Assembly: GCA_026018925.1 (NCBI GenBank) | Contig: JAKSZU010000012.1 | Coordinates: forward strand, 30,493,814-30,557,813 | Length of the DNA stretch: 64,000 nucleotides | DNA from: Tupaia tana | Taxonomy: Eukaryota > Chordata > Mammalia > Scandentia > Tupaiidae | Direction of reading: 5' to 3' | Shown here: piece after piece, positions 34,693 through 44,335 of the stretch | Numbering within the stretch: the first letter of the stretch is position 1 | How the letters are laid out: every line of letters begins with the position of its first letter | Notes under the pieces: model-generated | What the model saw: the letters and a program-made list of their open reading frames with translations, nothing else | Database searches by the model: none | Told to the model about the DNA's origin: nothing | Translations under genes and position numbers: made by a program

Positions 34693-35652
34693 ATGGAGCG
34701 GGACAACGGCACCACCTGCGTCTACCACGAGAACTTCAAGCAGTTCCTGCTGCCACCTGTGTATTCGGTGGTGTTAGCGGCCGGCCTGCCACTGAATGTC
34801 TGCGTCATCGCCCAGATCTGCACATCCCACCGGGCCCTGACCCGCTCAGCCGTGTACACCTTAAACTTGGCGTTGGCCGATCTGCTGTATGCCTGCTCCC
34901 TGCCCCTGCTCATCTACAACTATGCCCAAGGGGACCACTGGCCCTTCGGGGACCTGGCCTGCCGCCTGGTGCGCTTCCTCTTCTACGCCAACTTGCACGG
35001 CAGCATCCTCTTCCTCACCTGCATCAGCTTCCAGCGCTACCTGGGCATCTGCCACCCGCTGGCCCCCTGGCACAAGCGTGGGGGTCGCCGGGCTGCCTGG
35101 CTAGTGTGTGGAGTCGTGTGGCTGGCTGTGACAGCCCAGTGTCTGCCCACGGCCATCTTTGCTGCCACGGGCATCCAGCGGAACCGCACCGTCTGCTACG
35201 ACCTGAGCCCGCCTGCCCTGGCTGCCCGCTACATGCCTTATGGCATGGCCCTCACGGTCATTGGGTTCCTGCTGCCCTTTGCTGCCCTGCTGGCCTGCTA
35301 CTGTCGCCTGGCTCGCCGCCTGTGCCGCCAGGACATCCTCGCGGGGCCCGTGGCCCAGGAGCGGCGTGGCAAGGCAGCCCGCATGGCTGTGGTGGTGGCG
35401 GCTGTCTTTGCCATCAGCTTCCTGCCTTTCCACATCACCAAGACAGCCTACCTGGGGGTGCGCTCCACCCCGAGGGTCCCCTGCCACGTGCAGGAGGCGT
35501 TCGCAGCCGCCTACAAGGTCACGAGGCCGTTCGCCAGTGCCAACAGCGTCCTGGACCCCATCCTCTTCTACTTCACCCAAGAGAAGTTCCGCCGGCGGCC
35601 CCACGAGCTCATGCGGAAACTCACGGCCAAGTGGCAGAGGCAGGGTCGCTGA
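34693..35652 (+). CDS. P2RY6: P2Y purinoceptor 6 (UDP-activated G-protein-coupled receptor), single coding exon
   Basis: Plasma-membrane class A GPCR; the family member responds mainly to UDP and couples through Gq to phospholipase C. The 319-residue product shows seven hydrophobic segments at about 19-42, 54-76, 91-116, 134-156, 182-206, 230-252 and 275-297. Visible landmarks: N-glycosylation site N5-G-T, D63 in TM2, C90 and C168 as the conserved TM3-ECL2 disulfide pair, C9 and C264 as the second P2Y disulfide, FQRY (R115) in place of DRY, a second glycosylation site N164-R-T, FLPFH with H247 and K250 in TM6, R278 in TM7, and DPILF (D288-P289) in place of NPxxY. The start is the ATG in a strong context (G at -3, G at +4) matching the known start MExDNGT. 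The frame stays open upstream to 34621, but a probable splice acceptor falls before this ATG. The human protein is 328 residues as I recall; the nine missing residues lie between NGT and the first cysteine. Intact and apparently functional. Confidence 0.97.
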   Translation: MERDNGTTCVYHENFKQFLLPPVYSVVLAAGLPLNVCVIAQICTSHRALTRSAVYTLNLALADLLYACSLPLLIYNYAQGDHWPFGDLACRLVRFLFYANLHGSILFLTCISFQRYLGICHPLAPWHKRGGRRAAWLVCGVVWLAVTAQCLPTAIFAATGIQRNRTVCYDLSPPALAARYMPYGMALTVIGFLLPFAALLACYCRLARRLCRQDILAGPVAQERRGKAARMAVVVAAVFAISFLPFHITKTAYLGVRSTPRVPCHVQEAFAAAYKVTRPFASANSVLDPILFYFTQEKFRRRPHELMRKLTAKWQRQGR

Positions 35653-35985
35653 GTCCCCTGGACGGCACACCTGGGGCCTGGGCAGCTGTCCTGCTGTCAT
35701 GTGGCCAGGGCACCAGAAGCCCCACCAGCCCCAAACTGCACAGCGAATTTGAGTTCAGCTCAGCCAGGCATGGAGGACGGTCCCTCACAGCCCCTGGAAT
35801 CTCAACACCAATCGTCTGTTACGGAATTTCTCTGCAGCGGGCCCTGTGGGCATAGAGACGGACAGGCCAGCTCCGGCCTCGAAAAGTGTCCAGTCAGCCA
35901 TGGAGAGTGGAGGAGGCCACGTGAAGCTGCTCACAGAAATAGAGCGTGGCCTGTACTCTAACGGAGGGGTGTGCTCCGTGCTTTG
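35653..35985 (+). terminator. P2RY6: P2RY6 3' UTR with a candidate variant poly(A) signal
   Basis: No canonical AATAAA is seen in the first kilobase after the stop. A known variant hexamer, AATAGA, lies at 35938-35943 and is followed by a GT-rich stretch (about 35963-36005) suited to a downstream element. That would give a 3' UTR of roughly 310 bases. A further ACTAAA lies near 36108. The choice between them is a guess. Confidence 0.35.
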
Positions 35986-36740
35986 GAGTCACCTGTGGCG
36001 GGGGTGAGAGAACACAGGAGGAGAAGGGGCATTTGAGCTGGGTTTTGAGGGATGAATGTGAGCCCTGGGGGTGGGAAGAGGGGTGAGATCGCATCCATTT
36101 AGCAAAGTTTACTAAAGCCCTGCCCAGACAGGCTCCCAGCTGCTGGCAGGACAGACAGTGACAGTGATGTCAAGGCCGTGACACAGGGAGGTATGGCAGG
36201 GCAGGTGGTGCCAGAAGATGCCACGACTCAGGCCAAGGCCTCAGGAAAGACCTCTCTGAGGAGGCCCATCTGAACCAGAGGTCGAAGGCCAGGTCGGGGG
36301 AGCTTAGCAAACAGGTGGGGAGCACTTCCGTGCAGCCTGCCCAGCCTAGCACTGGCTCCGCCCTGGGACAGACAGCCACCTGTCACCTGGGGTGCAGGGC
36401 ATGTGGCCTCGGTGCCTGAAAGCCGAGGACGCAGGAGCTGCCCCACAGCCACCCTCCAGACCAGGGCCAGAGAGGGCCAGATGCTCCAGGCCGTGGGAGC
36501 CCGGCAGAGGGAGAACTCCAGGGGCACTGCTAAGAAGAGGTGGAACTCGAAGGGCAGAGAGGGAAGCCGCTCCTGGGAGGCCGCGTGTGTACAAACTCCG
36601 GTGGTAGAAACGAGCTGAGCTGAGCATGGCTGCAAGGCAGTGGGAGTTTCAGTCTACCTGGGGCTGGGGTGTGGAGGGCGTGGCCAGAAAGGAGCTGGGC
36701 AGAGCCGGGGACCCCACCTCTCCTCACTCCCTCATCAAAT
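35986..36740 (+). repeat. L2 fragments downstream of P2RY6
   Basis: GGGGCATTTGAGCTGGGTTTTG (36024), AAGACCTCTCTGAGGAGGCC (36246) and the segment near 36590-36680 follow the L2 line order, with gaps. Confidence 0.65.
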
Positions 36741-36866
36741 GCGTATCTTTTAAGCTTAGGGCATCCATGGTCACCGGAGTACCTCTTCCTGGCCCTGAAG
36801 TGAGGGCAAGAGCCCTTTGAGGTTGGTTCATTCTATGAGAAACCAGCAGTGGGAGGAGATGCCGGG

Positions 36867-36880
36867 CCACCAGGAGGCCG
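36867..36880 (+). promoter_or_regulatory. Candidate CTCF site between P2RY6 and ARHGEF17
   Basis: CCACCAGGAGGCCG resembles the CTCF core, with A at the K position. Same orientation as the motif at 33832. Motif match only. Confidence 0.25.
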
Positions 36881-37055
36881 CCAGTGGAGACCGCAGGGCT
36901 GGAAGCCTGTGCTGGCCTCCTGGGCAACTGTCCGTGCTGCATTCCACCCCCGCGCTCTCCGGCCCATCATTCCTGCAGCCTCTGGCTACCCAGAAGGCTG
37001 CCTGGAGGCTGCCCTCTATGGAGACATCTCAACATGGTTCTGAGCCTAAAAAAAG

Positions 37056-37146
37056 CCTCACAGCCCCACTGGTAATCCCAGCTATGCATGAGGTGGAGGC
37101 AGGAGGATCATGAGTTCAAAATAATGAGATCCTGTCTCCTAAAAAC
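37056..37146 (+). mobile_element. 7SL-derived SINE monomer
   Basis: GGTAATCCCAGCTATGCATG, AGGTGGAGGCAGGAGGATCA and GAGATCCTGTCTCCTAAAAAC match the Alu-domain of 7SL RNA (TGTAGTCCCAGCT, GGAGGCTGAGGCTGGAGGATC). One unit only, not an Alu dimer. Confidence 0.8.
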
Positions 37147-37154
37147 ATTAAATT

Positions 37155-37389
37155 TGGGCCAGCCATGTGGTGTAGAGGTTAAGACAGCTGGATCCTACAT
37201 GACCAATGGCACAGCTCGATTCTGGACCTGGCAGCTGGGAGTGTGTGTGTGTGTGTGTGTGTGTGCCCAAAATCTCTAGAGAACGGAGGAGACGGGATTA
37301 TAGTGTGGCCTTTTCCTCTGAGGAGTGATTTCTCACTTTCTCTCTCCCTCTCTGGTGAGCACATGCCCTATAATTTAATTAATTTAAAA
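37155..37389 (+). mobile_element. tRNA-derived SINE, older variant, with GT tract
   Basis: Head GGGCCAGCCATGTGGTGTAGAG, end GCACATGCCCTATAATTTAA. The GT repeat 37241-37264 replaces the usual GTGTGCATGC part. Confidence 0.87.
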
Positions 37390-37394
37390 AGTGG

Positions 37395-37605
37395 GGTCTA
37401 GCCCTGTAGCCTGGTGGTTAAAGGAGCCAGATCCCCATGGCCGAACATGGGCCCTGCACACTGGGTGTGTGTGTGCACGCGCATGCGTGCCCCAAACCCC
37501 AACAGGATGGAGAAGGAATTGCTCCCTCCCTCTCCCTCTCCGTGTCTCTCTGGGGAATGTACCCTCTGGCAATAAACAAACAAACAAACAAACAAATAAA
37601 TCAGC
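37395..37605 (+). mobile_element. Older tRNA-derived SINE (variant head)
   Basis: Head GGTCTAGCCCTGTAGCCTGG; body CCCCAAACCCCAACAGGATGG; tail CAATAAACAAACAAACAAAC. Most of the B box is deleted. Confidence 0.85.
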
Positions 37606-38454
37606 ATCTTTACTGAAGGTCCCACGAGGAGGCAGCAAAGGGGAATGACACTACACAAGACGCCATCCCCCCAATCCCCTTCCCCTGCTCTGCCCAGCAG
37701 CTCTCTGGCACTCCCCTGCAGCCCCTCATCCCCTCTGCTCCTTTTCTCTTCTCTCCTTCCTCCCCACCCCTCCAGCCCTTCCTCCCTTCTCCCAGATCCC
37801 TTTCTTTCTCACCCGAAGCAATGCCGCCTGCTCTTCACCACTGGCACCACTCAGACCATGCAAGCAGAAAACCAGGGAGAGCGGGGAGAGGGCAGGGCCG
37901 GGAGGGGAAGGGCCGCGTGGCCTGTTCGGGACTCTTCCTTTACCCTGTCTAACCCCAAGGCTGCTGGACAACAGGAGCCTGCAGAGAAGTTAAGCTCACA
38001 GGAACATCTGAGATGGCCGAGGCTAGCGAGGAAGTGGGAAACCAGGCCCGCCTGGCCAGGGGAATCCACTCAAAGTGTCCTCACAGGGGAGGCTGACCAC
38101 TGGACAGAGCAAAGCTGATTCTTGAGCCACAGATGGTAAACGTGTGGGGACGTCAGAAGACAGGCTGCTTCCCATGCCCCTTCCGAGGCCAGGTGTGCCA
38201 AGCGTTACACGTGTTCTCACGGGGCATCTGGTTCTAAGCCGGGACCTGGCCCCTTGTGATTGGGGAAGGGGGCGAGGAGAGCAGAAGACAGAGGGGCTCT
38301 GCCCGCAGCCTGGCCGAGGCCTGCAGTGATCCTGGGTGACTGTCCCAGCCCACCACTGAGAGCTGGGACCTGTTGGCTACTGTTCCAGGAGTAGGAGTCA
38401 GGCCACAGGTGAATTCCGTTCCTTGCTTCCCTCTGGGAGCAGAAGAGCAGAGCG
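37606..38454. other. Unassigned sequence
   Basis: A pyrimidine-rich part lies at 37680-37810. No gene or repeat family recognised. Confidence 0.4.
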
Positions 38455-38665
38455 GGTTCAGAATCCAGGGCCGGACCACGCGGTATGGGCCCTGCCTCTC
38501 CCATTTCCTACCCGTGTTAGTCTGGCCACGTTCTTTAGCCTTTTTTCCCTCAGTTTCCCCAATTATAAAACAAGAATAAGACCAGTACCTGGCTTGTAAA
38601 GTGGTTGTGGGGATTAAAGTGCAAACGGCTGAGAACAATGCCTGGAACAGTCAGCTTGGAATGTC
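38455..38665 (+). repeat. MIR, nearly full length
   Basis: CAGTTTCCCCAATTATAAAAC, GGTTGTGGGGATTAAAGTGC, ACAATGCCTGGAACAGTC. Confidence 0.85.
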
Positions 38666-38812
38666 ACCATTGTTACTGTTTTGCCTCCCAGGCTGTCTCT
38701 AGGAATAGGAGTAGGAGGTTTCTAAACAGGACCTTTAAACAGACAGTTGCAGCTGTTGTGCTTTCTCTCCCACCTGGAAGACAAGGATCTTTTAAGAAAA
38801 TAAAAGCTCAGG

Positions 38813-38904
38813 GCCAGTGGGTGGCATAATGGTTAAGGCACTAGACTCTCACATGGCTGACCACAGTTTGAGTCCCGGACCTGAAGACTTGAAACTCATG
38901 CCAG

Positions 38905-38946
<42 letters not shown>

Positions 38947-39098
38947 AAAATCCCGGGAGGAAAACGGAGGAGAAGGGATTGCAGCATGGCCATCCCCCCG
39001 GGAGGTGACTTCTCGCTTTCTCTCTGTCTCTCCCGCAAACACATGTGCCCTATAGCAAAAATCTCTCTCTCTCTTTAAAAAGAAAGAAAAGAAAAACT
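38813..39098 (+). mobile_element. tRNA-derived SINE with GT tract
   Basis: Head GGGCCAGTGGGTGGCATAATGG, B box GTTTGAGTCCC, end CCCTATAGCAAAAATCTCTC. The GT repeat 38907-38944 sits at the same internal site as in other copies. Confidence 0.9.
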
Positions 39099-39210
39099 CA
39101 CCAGGCGGTGATCTGTTCCTGTAATCCCAGCTTCTCAGGAGGCTGCAGCAGGAGGACAGTGAGTCTGAGTCCAGTTTAGACAACATGAAACTCTGTCTTG
39201 AAAAGAAAAA
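39099..39210 (+). mobile_element. 7SL-derived SINE monomer fused behind a tRNA SINE
   Basis: CAGGCGGTGATCTGTTCCTG, TAATCCCAGCTTCTCAGGAG, GCTGCAGCAGGAGGACAGTG and GAAACTCTGTCTTGAAAAG follow the 7SL Alu-domain. There are no clear flanking repeats of its own. Confidence 0.82.
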
Positions 39211-39989
39211 AAGCTTATCGCACCTTTTTCTCTCTTCTTTATTCTCCTAGCTTTTTATGTGACCCCATTTAGATTCCCTTAAGAAAAACCCCTACTCCTT
39301 TCAGCTCGGGTCCTACTCATTCTCAGAGTCTGCATAGTAGAGGAAGACCTGTCTGCCTGCTGAAGGTTTGGTGACTGAGTCTGTGGTATAAACTCACAGA
39401 GATTAACAGAGAAAAATCATTTCGATTACAGGTACACACAAAGGAGTCCCACAAAATACAAGGCTCCTCATCACACTTTTTGAGACTAGGGACTGTAAGT
39501 CAGGAGCCCCACCTGTCCCCCCATAAGAAGGAAAAATCATTAGTACATGCTGGTACCAGGGACTCCACCAGGAGCCTCACGTTCACCCTTCCCTCTTTTT
39601 CTCTTCCCTCCTCCTAAGCCAGAGCACACTCAGTGGTGGCGTGGAGAGTGGGGCCTTCTCCTGGGGATGTTCTCCTTCTGGACGGGAGACACAGGGGACA
39701 CAGAGTGTGGAGGTGGAGTGTGGGGCGGGGTCGGAGCATGGCGACATGGGTCACAGGGGACCAAGGTGACTCTCCCATGGTTAGGAAAGACATTCTGGGG
39801 GACAGAGCAGGGCAACTAAGCATTGGAGGATGGGTACAATCGGAAGGAAGGCGGGTCAGGGTGTTTCTCGTGCAAAAAAACAGCACAGGGAAAGGCATGG
39901 AGGTTGTGGGAAGAGGAGGGGTAGTGGTCAGAGGTGAGGCTGGTCAGTGAGGGGCTTGGGCATCAGTCTAGGGACGTCCAGAGTACCAA
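39211..39989. other. Unassigned sequence
   Basis: No gene or repeat recognised. Confidence 0.4.
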
Positions 39990-40130
39990 AACAATGACAG
40001 CAGTGACCACTTATTGGGCCTTGCAATGTGCTTTACACACTTGCTATCCTTCCTTGGATTTCCTGTTGCAGATGTGTAAACTGAGGCCCAGGCACGGGTA
40101 CAGACTTGCCAAGCTCACACTGCCCTTCCC
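39990..40130 (-). repeat. MIR
   Basis: GACCACTTATTGGGCCTTGC, GTGCTTTACACACTTGC, GTGTAAACTGAGGCCCAGG. Confidence 0.82.
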
Positions 40131-41310
40131 TAACCCAGATCTCAGACGCCCTTTGCCTTGCCCCCCCCTCCTTTCCTTTCTTTCCCTGCCATCCAAGCAC
40201 CCACCACCCCTATCCGGGTCCAGTAATGGGACCTCACGAAGGCGTGACAGAGCAGCAGGGTGATAATCACAGTATCAGTCCTGCCCTGTTAGCTGGGCAC
40301 GCGGCCTCCTGGAATGAAAACTTTATTTTCAGACTCCTTTCCAGCTAGCTATAGCCAGGTAAGATCTTCCCAGCCAATGGGATAAAAGCGAAGTGCCCTA
40401 AGGCAGTTGACTATAGGGAGGGGGGAGTGTCCTTCAGAGACAAGTGGCCTCTTCTCCCCCACCTTCCTGTTGATCAGAGGTGGATGTGACAATGGAGTAC
40501 CATCTTGACGGTGAGGGCCAGGGCCCCTTCCATGGTGGAAGCCAGAAGCATCTCGGGTCTCTAACTACTCCAACATGGGCTTAACCTAAATCTGGACTTC
40601 TGCATGAGAGGGAAACAAATGTCTTTTTTAAGCCACTGGTTTGGCGGGTCTTTGCTACCTCAGCCCAAACGAGCCCCTTTACTCCAATTCCATCCCGAGA
40701 TGATGGACATTAGGTGAAGGCCAGGCAGTGACCTGGGCCAGGGATGAGACCTCACCTAGGTGGGTGCTAGGGGTCACCAAGACCCAGAGACACCTGGGAG
40801 CCTTCTTAGGAAAGCACAAAGCCTGCAGCTGTCAGCCCTGAGCGGCTGGGGCTGCAAGCTGGATTGGCTTCCTGAGGGAGACAGTGAGGAGAGACGAAGC
40901 CTGGGGGTCTCTGGACGATGGTGGCATGATGGGGCAGTGGGCTGGTGGTAGGGGGAGTGGAGGTGAGGGGTGAAGAAGAGCAGAGAGGAAGTTCCCCAGG
41001 GAGGCGAGGCCCAGCAAGCCACTTCCAGGACAAAGATCTTTCAGTGTTGGCTACTGGCAGTTGAGGACAGGGAGCCAGGGTACTAGGGGTCAAGGTTTGG
41101 GGAGCCGGAGTCAGGAACCAGGGCTGGTCCTGGAGAGATCTCCATTCCAAGCCGGAAGAGCCCAAGGGCAGTGGATGTGTCCTAGCAATGGCTGCAGCGG
41201 GCTCCTCCCTCCATCCCTCATCCATCAGCAAATATTCTCCGTGAGCCTTTGCGCTGGCGCTGGCCACACAGAAGCAGCTCAGATCCAGGCCTTACCCTCA
41301 GAAAGAACTT
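40131..41310. other. Unassigned sequence with a probable old interspersed repeat
   Basis: 40300-40680 (CTCCTTTCCAGCTAGCTATAG, CAGCCAATGGGATAAAAGCG, TTAAGCCACTGGTTTGGCGG) has the line order of a common old mammalian repeat that I cannot name. The rest is unassigned. Confidence 0.4.
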
Positions 41311-41530
41311 CAGAAGGAGGTGAAGATGAGGAAGGAGTTCATCCAGTGAAGAACATGTACCGAGTGCCTACTATATGCCGGGCAACATGCTGGAAGTGGG
41401 TCCCTGTGCTCAGGGAGACAGGCAATAATGAAATAAACACATACTCCTGGGTCATACAGCTGGGGGGACTGCACAGAAGAACACAGAGGGCCAGGGCACA
41501 AGGACGGTGTCACCAGAGAGACGAAGAACC
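41311..41530 (+). repeat. L2
   Basis: GTACCGAGTGCCTACTATATG, TGTGCTCAGGGAGACAGGC, AATGAAATAAACACATAC. Confidence 0.65.
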
Positions 41531-41659
41531 CATGGTGTGGTCAGTGGCTGAGATATCCTGAGGACTGGGGGGACCCTGGCTTAGTTTAGGGATAGGGTAG
41601 GTTTCCTACCTGAAACCTGAGGGCCTGGCAGGGCCTCTGAGGGCATGAGCTCATGCGGA

Positions 41660-41830
41660 AGGACTGCCACAGACTGCGACTTTGAGCAGGCACCTTCATT
41701 CCCTGAGCCTCCATTCCCTTACCTGTAAAAGACAACACTACTACCAGCCCACCCTAAGCTCCTCATCCAGGAGCACTGAGGATGGAAAAGTTAGAGCAGA
41801 AATTCCACAAGTACTAAAATACTAAACACT
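41660..41830 (+). repeat. MIR
   Basis: CACCTTCATTCCCTGAGCC, CCCTTACCTGTAAAAGACAAC, GAGCACTGAGGATGG. Confidence 0.7.
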
Positions 41831-41974
41831 AAGAGAAGGATGAGCAAGGGAAAGACAGACACTTCATATGAAATGATCAATGATCAAAATCCGAAAAGAT
41901 ATCTGGTTCCAAGTTGACGTTGCCTCCTAAAGTTGAGCAGCTACATGCCCCGTGCCCCATGCCTAGTGCCGAGC

Positions 41975-42222
41975 ACCTCTGTCCATGTGCACGGGGTTAT
42001 GTACATCGCTCAGCAAACAGCTCGAAGCACCCAAAGCCCAGCAAGAGGACAATAGATTGATGCACTGAGCTACATTCACAGATGGGCTATTTCACACAGC
42101 CAGAATGAACTACACTGACATACAGCAATATGGATACATCTTAGCAGTATAATAGTAGGGAAAAAGAAGTCCCCCAAAGTTCTATACGGCAGGATGTCCT
42201 TTTTATAAAGTTAAAACCAATG
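41975..42222 (+). mobile_element. Old L1 3' fragment
   Basis: AAGCACCCAAAGCCCAGCAAG, CAGAATGAACTACACTGACA, AGCAATATGGATACATC and TTTATAAAGTTAAAACCAATG match the L1M 3' region. Confidence 0.7.
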
Positions 42223-42227
42223 ACAAT

Positions 42228-42424
42228 AGGGGCTAGGTGGTGGCACAGTAATAAGGCAACTGGACCCACAAAGGAAAAGGTCCTGGGTTTGTGTCCCAGA
42301 ACCTCCCTAAACACCCTGGGCCTACACGTCATGATCTGGCCTGCTGAGGCTGAAGGTGGATCATGGCATGAGTACTCTGGAAGAGTGTCTCTTTCTCCAT
42401 TGGAAGACATAAATAGATGAATAT
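42228..42424 (+). mobile_element. Composite tRNA/7SL SINE
   Basis: tRNA-like head GGGGCTAGGTGGTGGCACAG with B-box-like GGGTTTGTGTCCC, then 7SL-like CTGGCCTGCTGAGGCTGAAG and GTGGATCATGGC. Second copy of the family seen at 31296. Confidence 0.7.
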
Positions 42425-42660
42425 TTTGTTTGTTTTTACTACAAGGTATGTGTGTGCTCACCAGAGAGAAAGTGAGAAAGTACCCACAGGGGAAGCTGGC
42501 CATGCCACAGTCCCTTCTCTTCCATTCTCTCCTTGGGATTTTGGGCATGCACACACACACAAGTATGGCTTGTTTTTCAAGCCACCAGGTCTGGGAACTG
42601 AACTGTGCAGTTGGCCATGTGGGATCCAGCCATCTTAACCACCATGACACTGGCTGGCCC
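42425..42660 (-). mobile_element. tRNA-derived SINE
   Basis: Reverse copy: TTACTACAAGGTATGTG, TTGGGATTTTGGGCATGC, head CACTGGCTGGCCC. Confidence 0.88.
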
Positions 42661-42671
42661 GAGCTTTAATT

Positions 42672-42914
42672 CTTTTTTTTCATAGAGATTTTCGCTATAG
42701 GGCTCATGCACTCGACAGAGAGATAGAAAGCGAGAAATCACCTCTGGGGGGCATGGCTACACCACAATCCCTTTTTCTCCATTCTACTCTTGGGAACTTA
42801 GGCATGCATGCACAGGTGCCCAGGATGAATTTCAAGATGCTGGATCTGGTACTTAAATCACTGTCGACTATGTGGGAGTCCAGTGACATAACCATTATGC
42901 CATCTGCTGGTCTC
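42672..42914 (-). mobile_element. tRNA-derived SINE
   Basis: Reverse copy: TTTTCGCTATAGGGCTC, CTTGGGAACTTAGGCATGC, head GCCATCTGCTGGTCTC. Confidence 0.9.
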
Positions 42915-43056
42915 ATAAACTTTTTGTTTTTAATGTTCTTAGATGGTGTATGCACTTACTAGAGAGAGAAATAAAGCAACAACCAGTTAGTCATAACTAC
43001 ACCACCATCGCCTCTATTCCTCCATCCTGTCAGGACTTGGGGCACTCATGCACATG

Positions 43057-43345
43057 CACCCAATGTGTTTGGAGAGGTGTTTTTGTTTTTGTTTTTGTTT
43101 TTCCACTATAGGGCGCGTGCGCTCGCCAGACAGCCAGAGAGAGACATAGAGACAGAAAGCGAGAAATCACCCCCCAGGGGGGATGGTCACTCCACAATCC
43201 CTTCTCCTCCATTCTCCTCTTGGGATCTTGGGTACACACGCACACACACCCAGCGTGAGTTTTAAGCCACCGGGTCCGGGACGCGAACCGCGGTCGACTA
43301 GGTGGGAGTCCAGCGACATAGCCATTACGCTAACTGCTGGTCCCA
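43057..43345 (-). mobile_element. Young SINE, tandem unit 1 (with its target site)
   Basis: SINE 43071-43345 preceded by target copy CACCCAATGTGTTT (43057-43070). It shares the private base change ACTAGGTGGG (other young copies read ACTACGTGGG) with unit 2. Confidence 0.93.
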
Positions 43346-43641
43346 CACCCAATGTGTTTTTTTTTTTTTTTTTGGAGAGGTTTTTCGCTATAGGGCGTGT
43401 GCGCTCGCCTGACAGACAGAGAGAGACAGAGAGACAGAAAGCGAGAAATCACCCCCCAGGGGGGATGGTCACTCTGCAATCCCTTCTCCTCCATTCTCCT
43501 CTTGGGATCTTGGGCACGCACGCACACACACCCGGCGTGAGTTTTAAGCCACCGGGTCCGGGACGCGAACCGCGGTCGACTAGGTGGGAGTCCAGCGACA
43601 TAGCCATTACGCTAACTGCTGGTCCCACACCCAATGTGTTT
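43346..43641 (-). mobile_element. Young SINE, tandem unit 2 (with target sites on both sides)
   Basis: SINE 43360-43627 between target copies at 43346-43359 and 43628-43641. Near-identical to unit 1 and sharing its private base. Confidence 0.93.
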
Positions 43642-43727
43642 TTGAAGTTACCGAGGCTGGGATTCAAATCACACAGTTGACCATGTGGGATCCAGCTCCT
43701 TTACCCACTAAGCCACAGGGCTGGCCC

Positions 43728-44335
43728 AATAGATGAACTTAAAATTAAGTTTAAGATAATAAATTAAGTGAAGACACATACTTTGAAGGAATATGTAGGT
43801 ATAATGAAATCATATAAAAAGAAAGCCAGAGAATGCCAAACACAGGACTTGAGGTGATGCTGTGCTGTGGTGGGACAGCAGGAGAATGCATGGGGACACC
43901 ATCTAATTAGACGTAGGTTATGGTACAGGTCCTTGTACTGGTGGGTTCTGTTTGCTTTTTGAGAGCCAATTAAATAAATGATGAGAATGTGTCATGCACA
44001 AACCATTACAACTAGTCCAAGCCTGTGTGTTCGCCGTTTCCTTGTAGAGGAAAGAGGGCAATCTCAGAATTTCTACTGGGCCTTGGAATAGAGTTAGGAG
44101 CCAGATTTCTACCGAAGACAGCTCCTTCCTGGCTCACTGCCTCATGGACAGTGCTGTGATGCTGAAGCTGTGCTCACCCACAGAGGGGCCTGGCGACTCT
44201 CAGAGGGACATTCTCTATCTTTGAACTTCAGGTTCCTCATCTATGAAGGGAGAATGAACTCTGAAAGATGCCTTAACTCACCGTCTTTCTCCCTCTTAAG
44301 TACTCAAAGGCCATCACTGGTCATGAGTGGCCATC
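43728..44335. other. Unassigned sequence
   Basis: 43740-43990 is AT-rich and may be an L1 relic. No gene recognised. Confidence 0.35.

Larger units (their letters stand above)
42921..43727 (-). mobile_element. Older tRNA-derived SINE interrupted by a duplicated SINE insertion
   Basis: Its 3' part is 42921-43070 and its 5' part about 43642-43727 (head CCACTAAGCCACAGGGCTGGC). Between them lie two near-identical young SINEs, each bounded by CACCCAATGTGTTT, a sequence of this host element. Confidence 0.88.

Noticed and set aside
35101..35855. Long open frames in other frames and on the other strand over the P2RY6 exon
   Set aside because: Shadows of the GPCR reading frame; low-complexity products with no family match.
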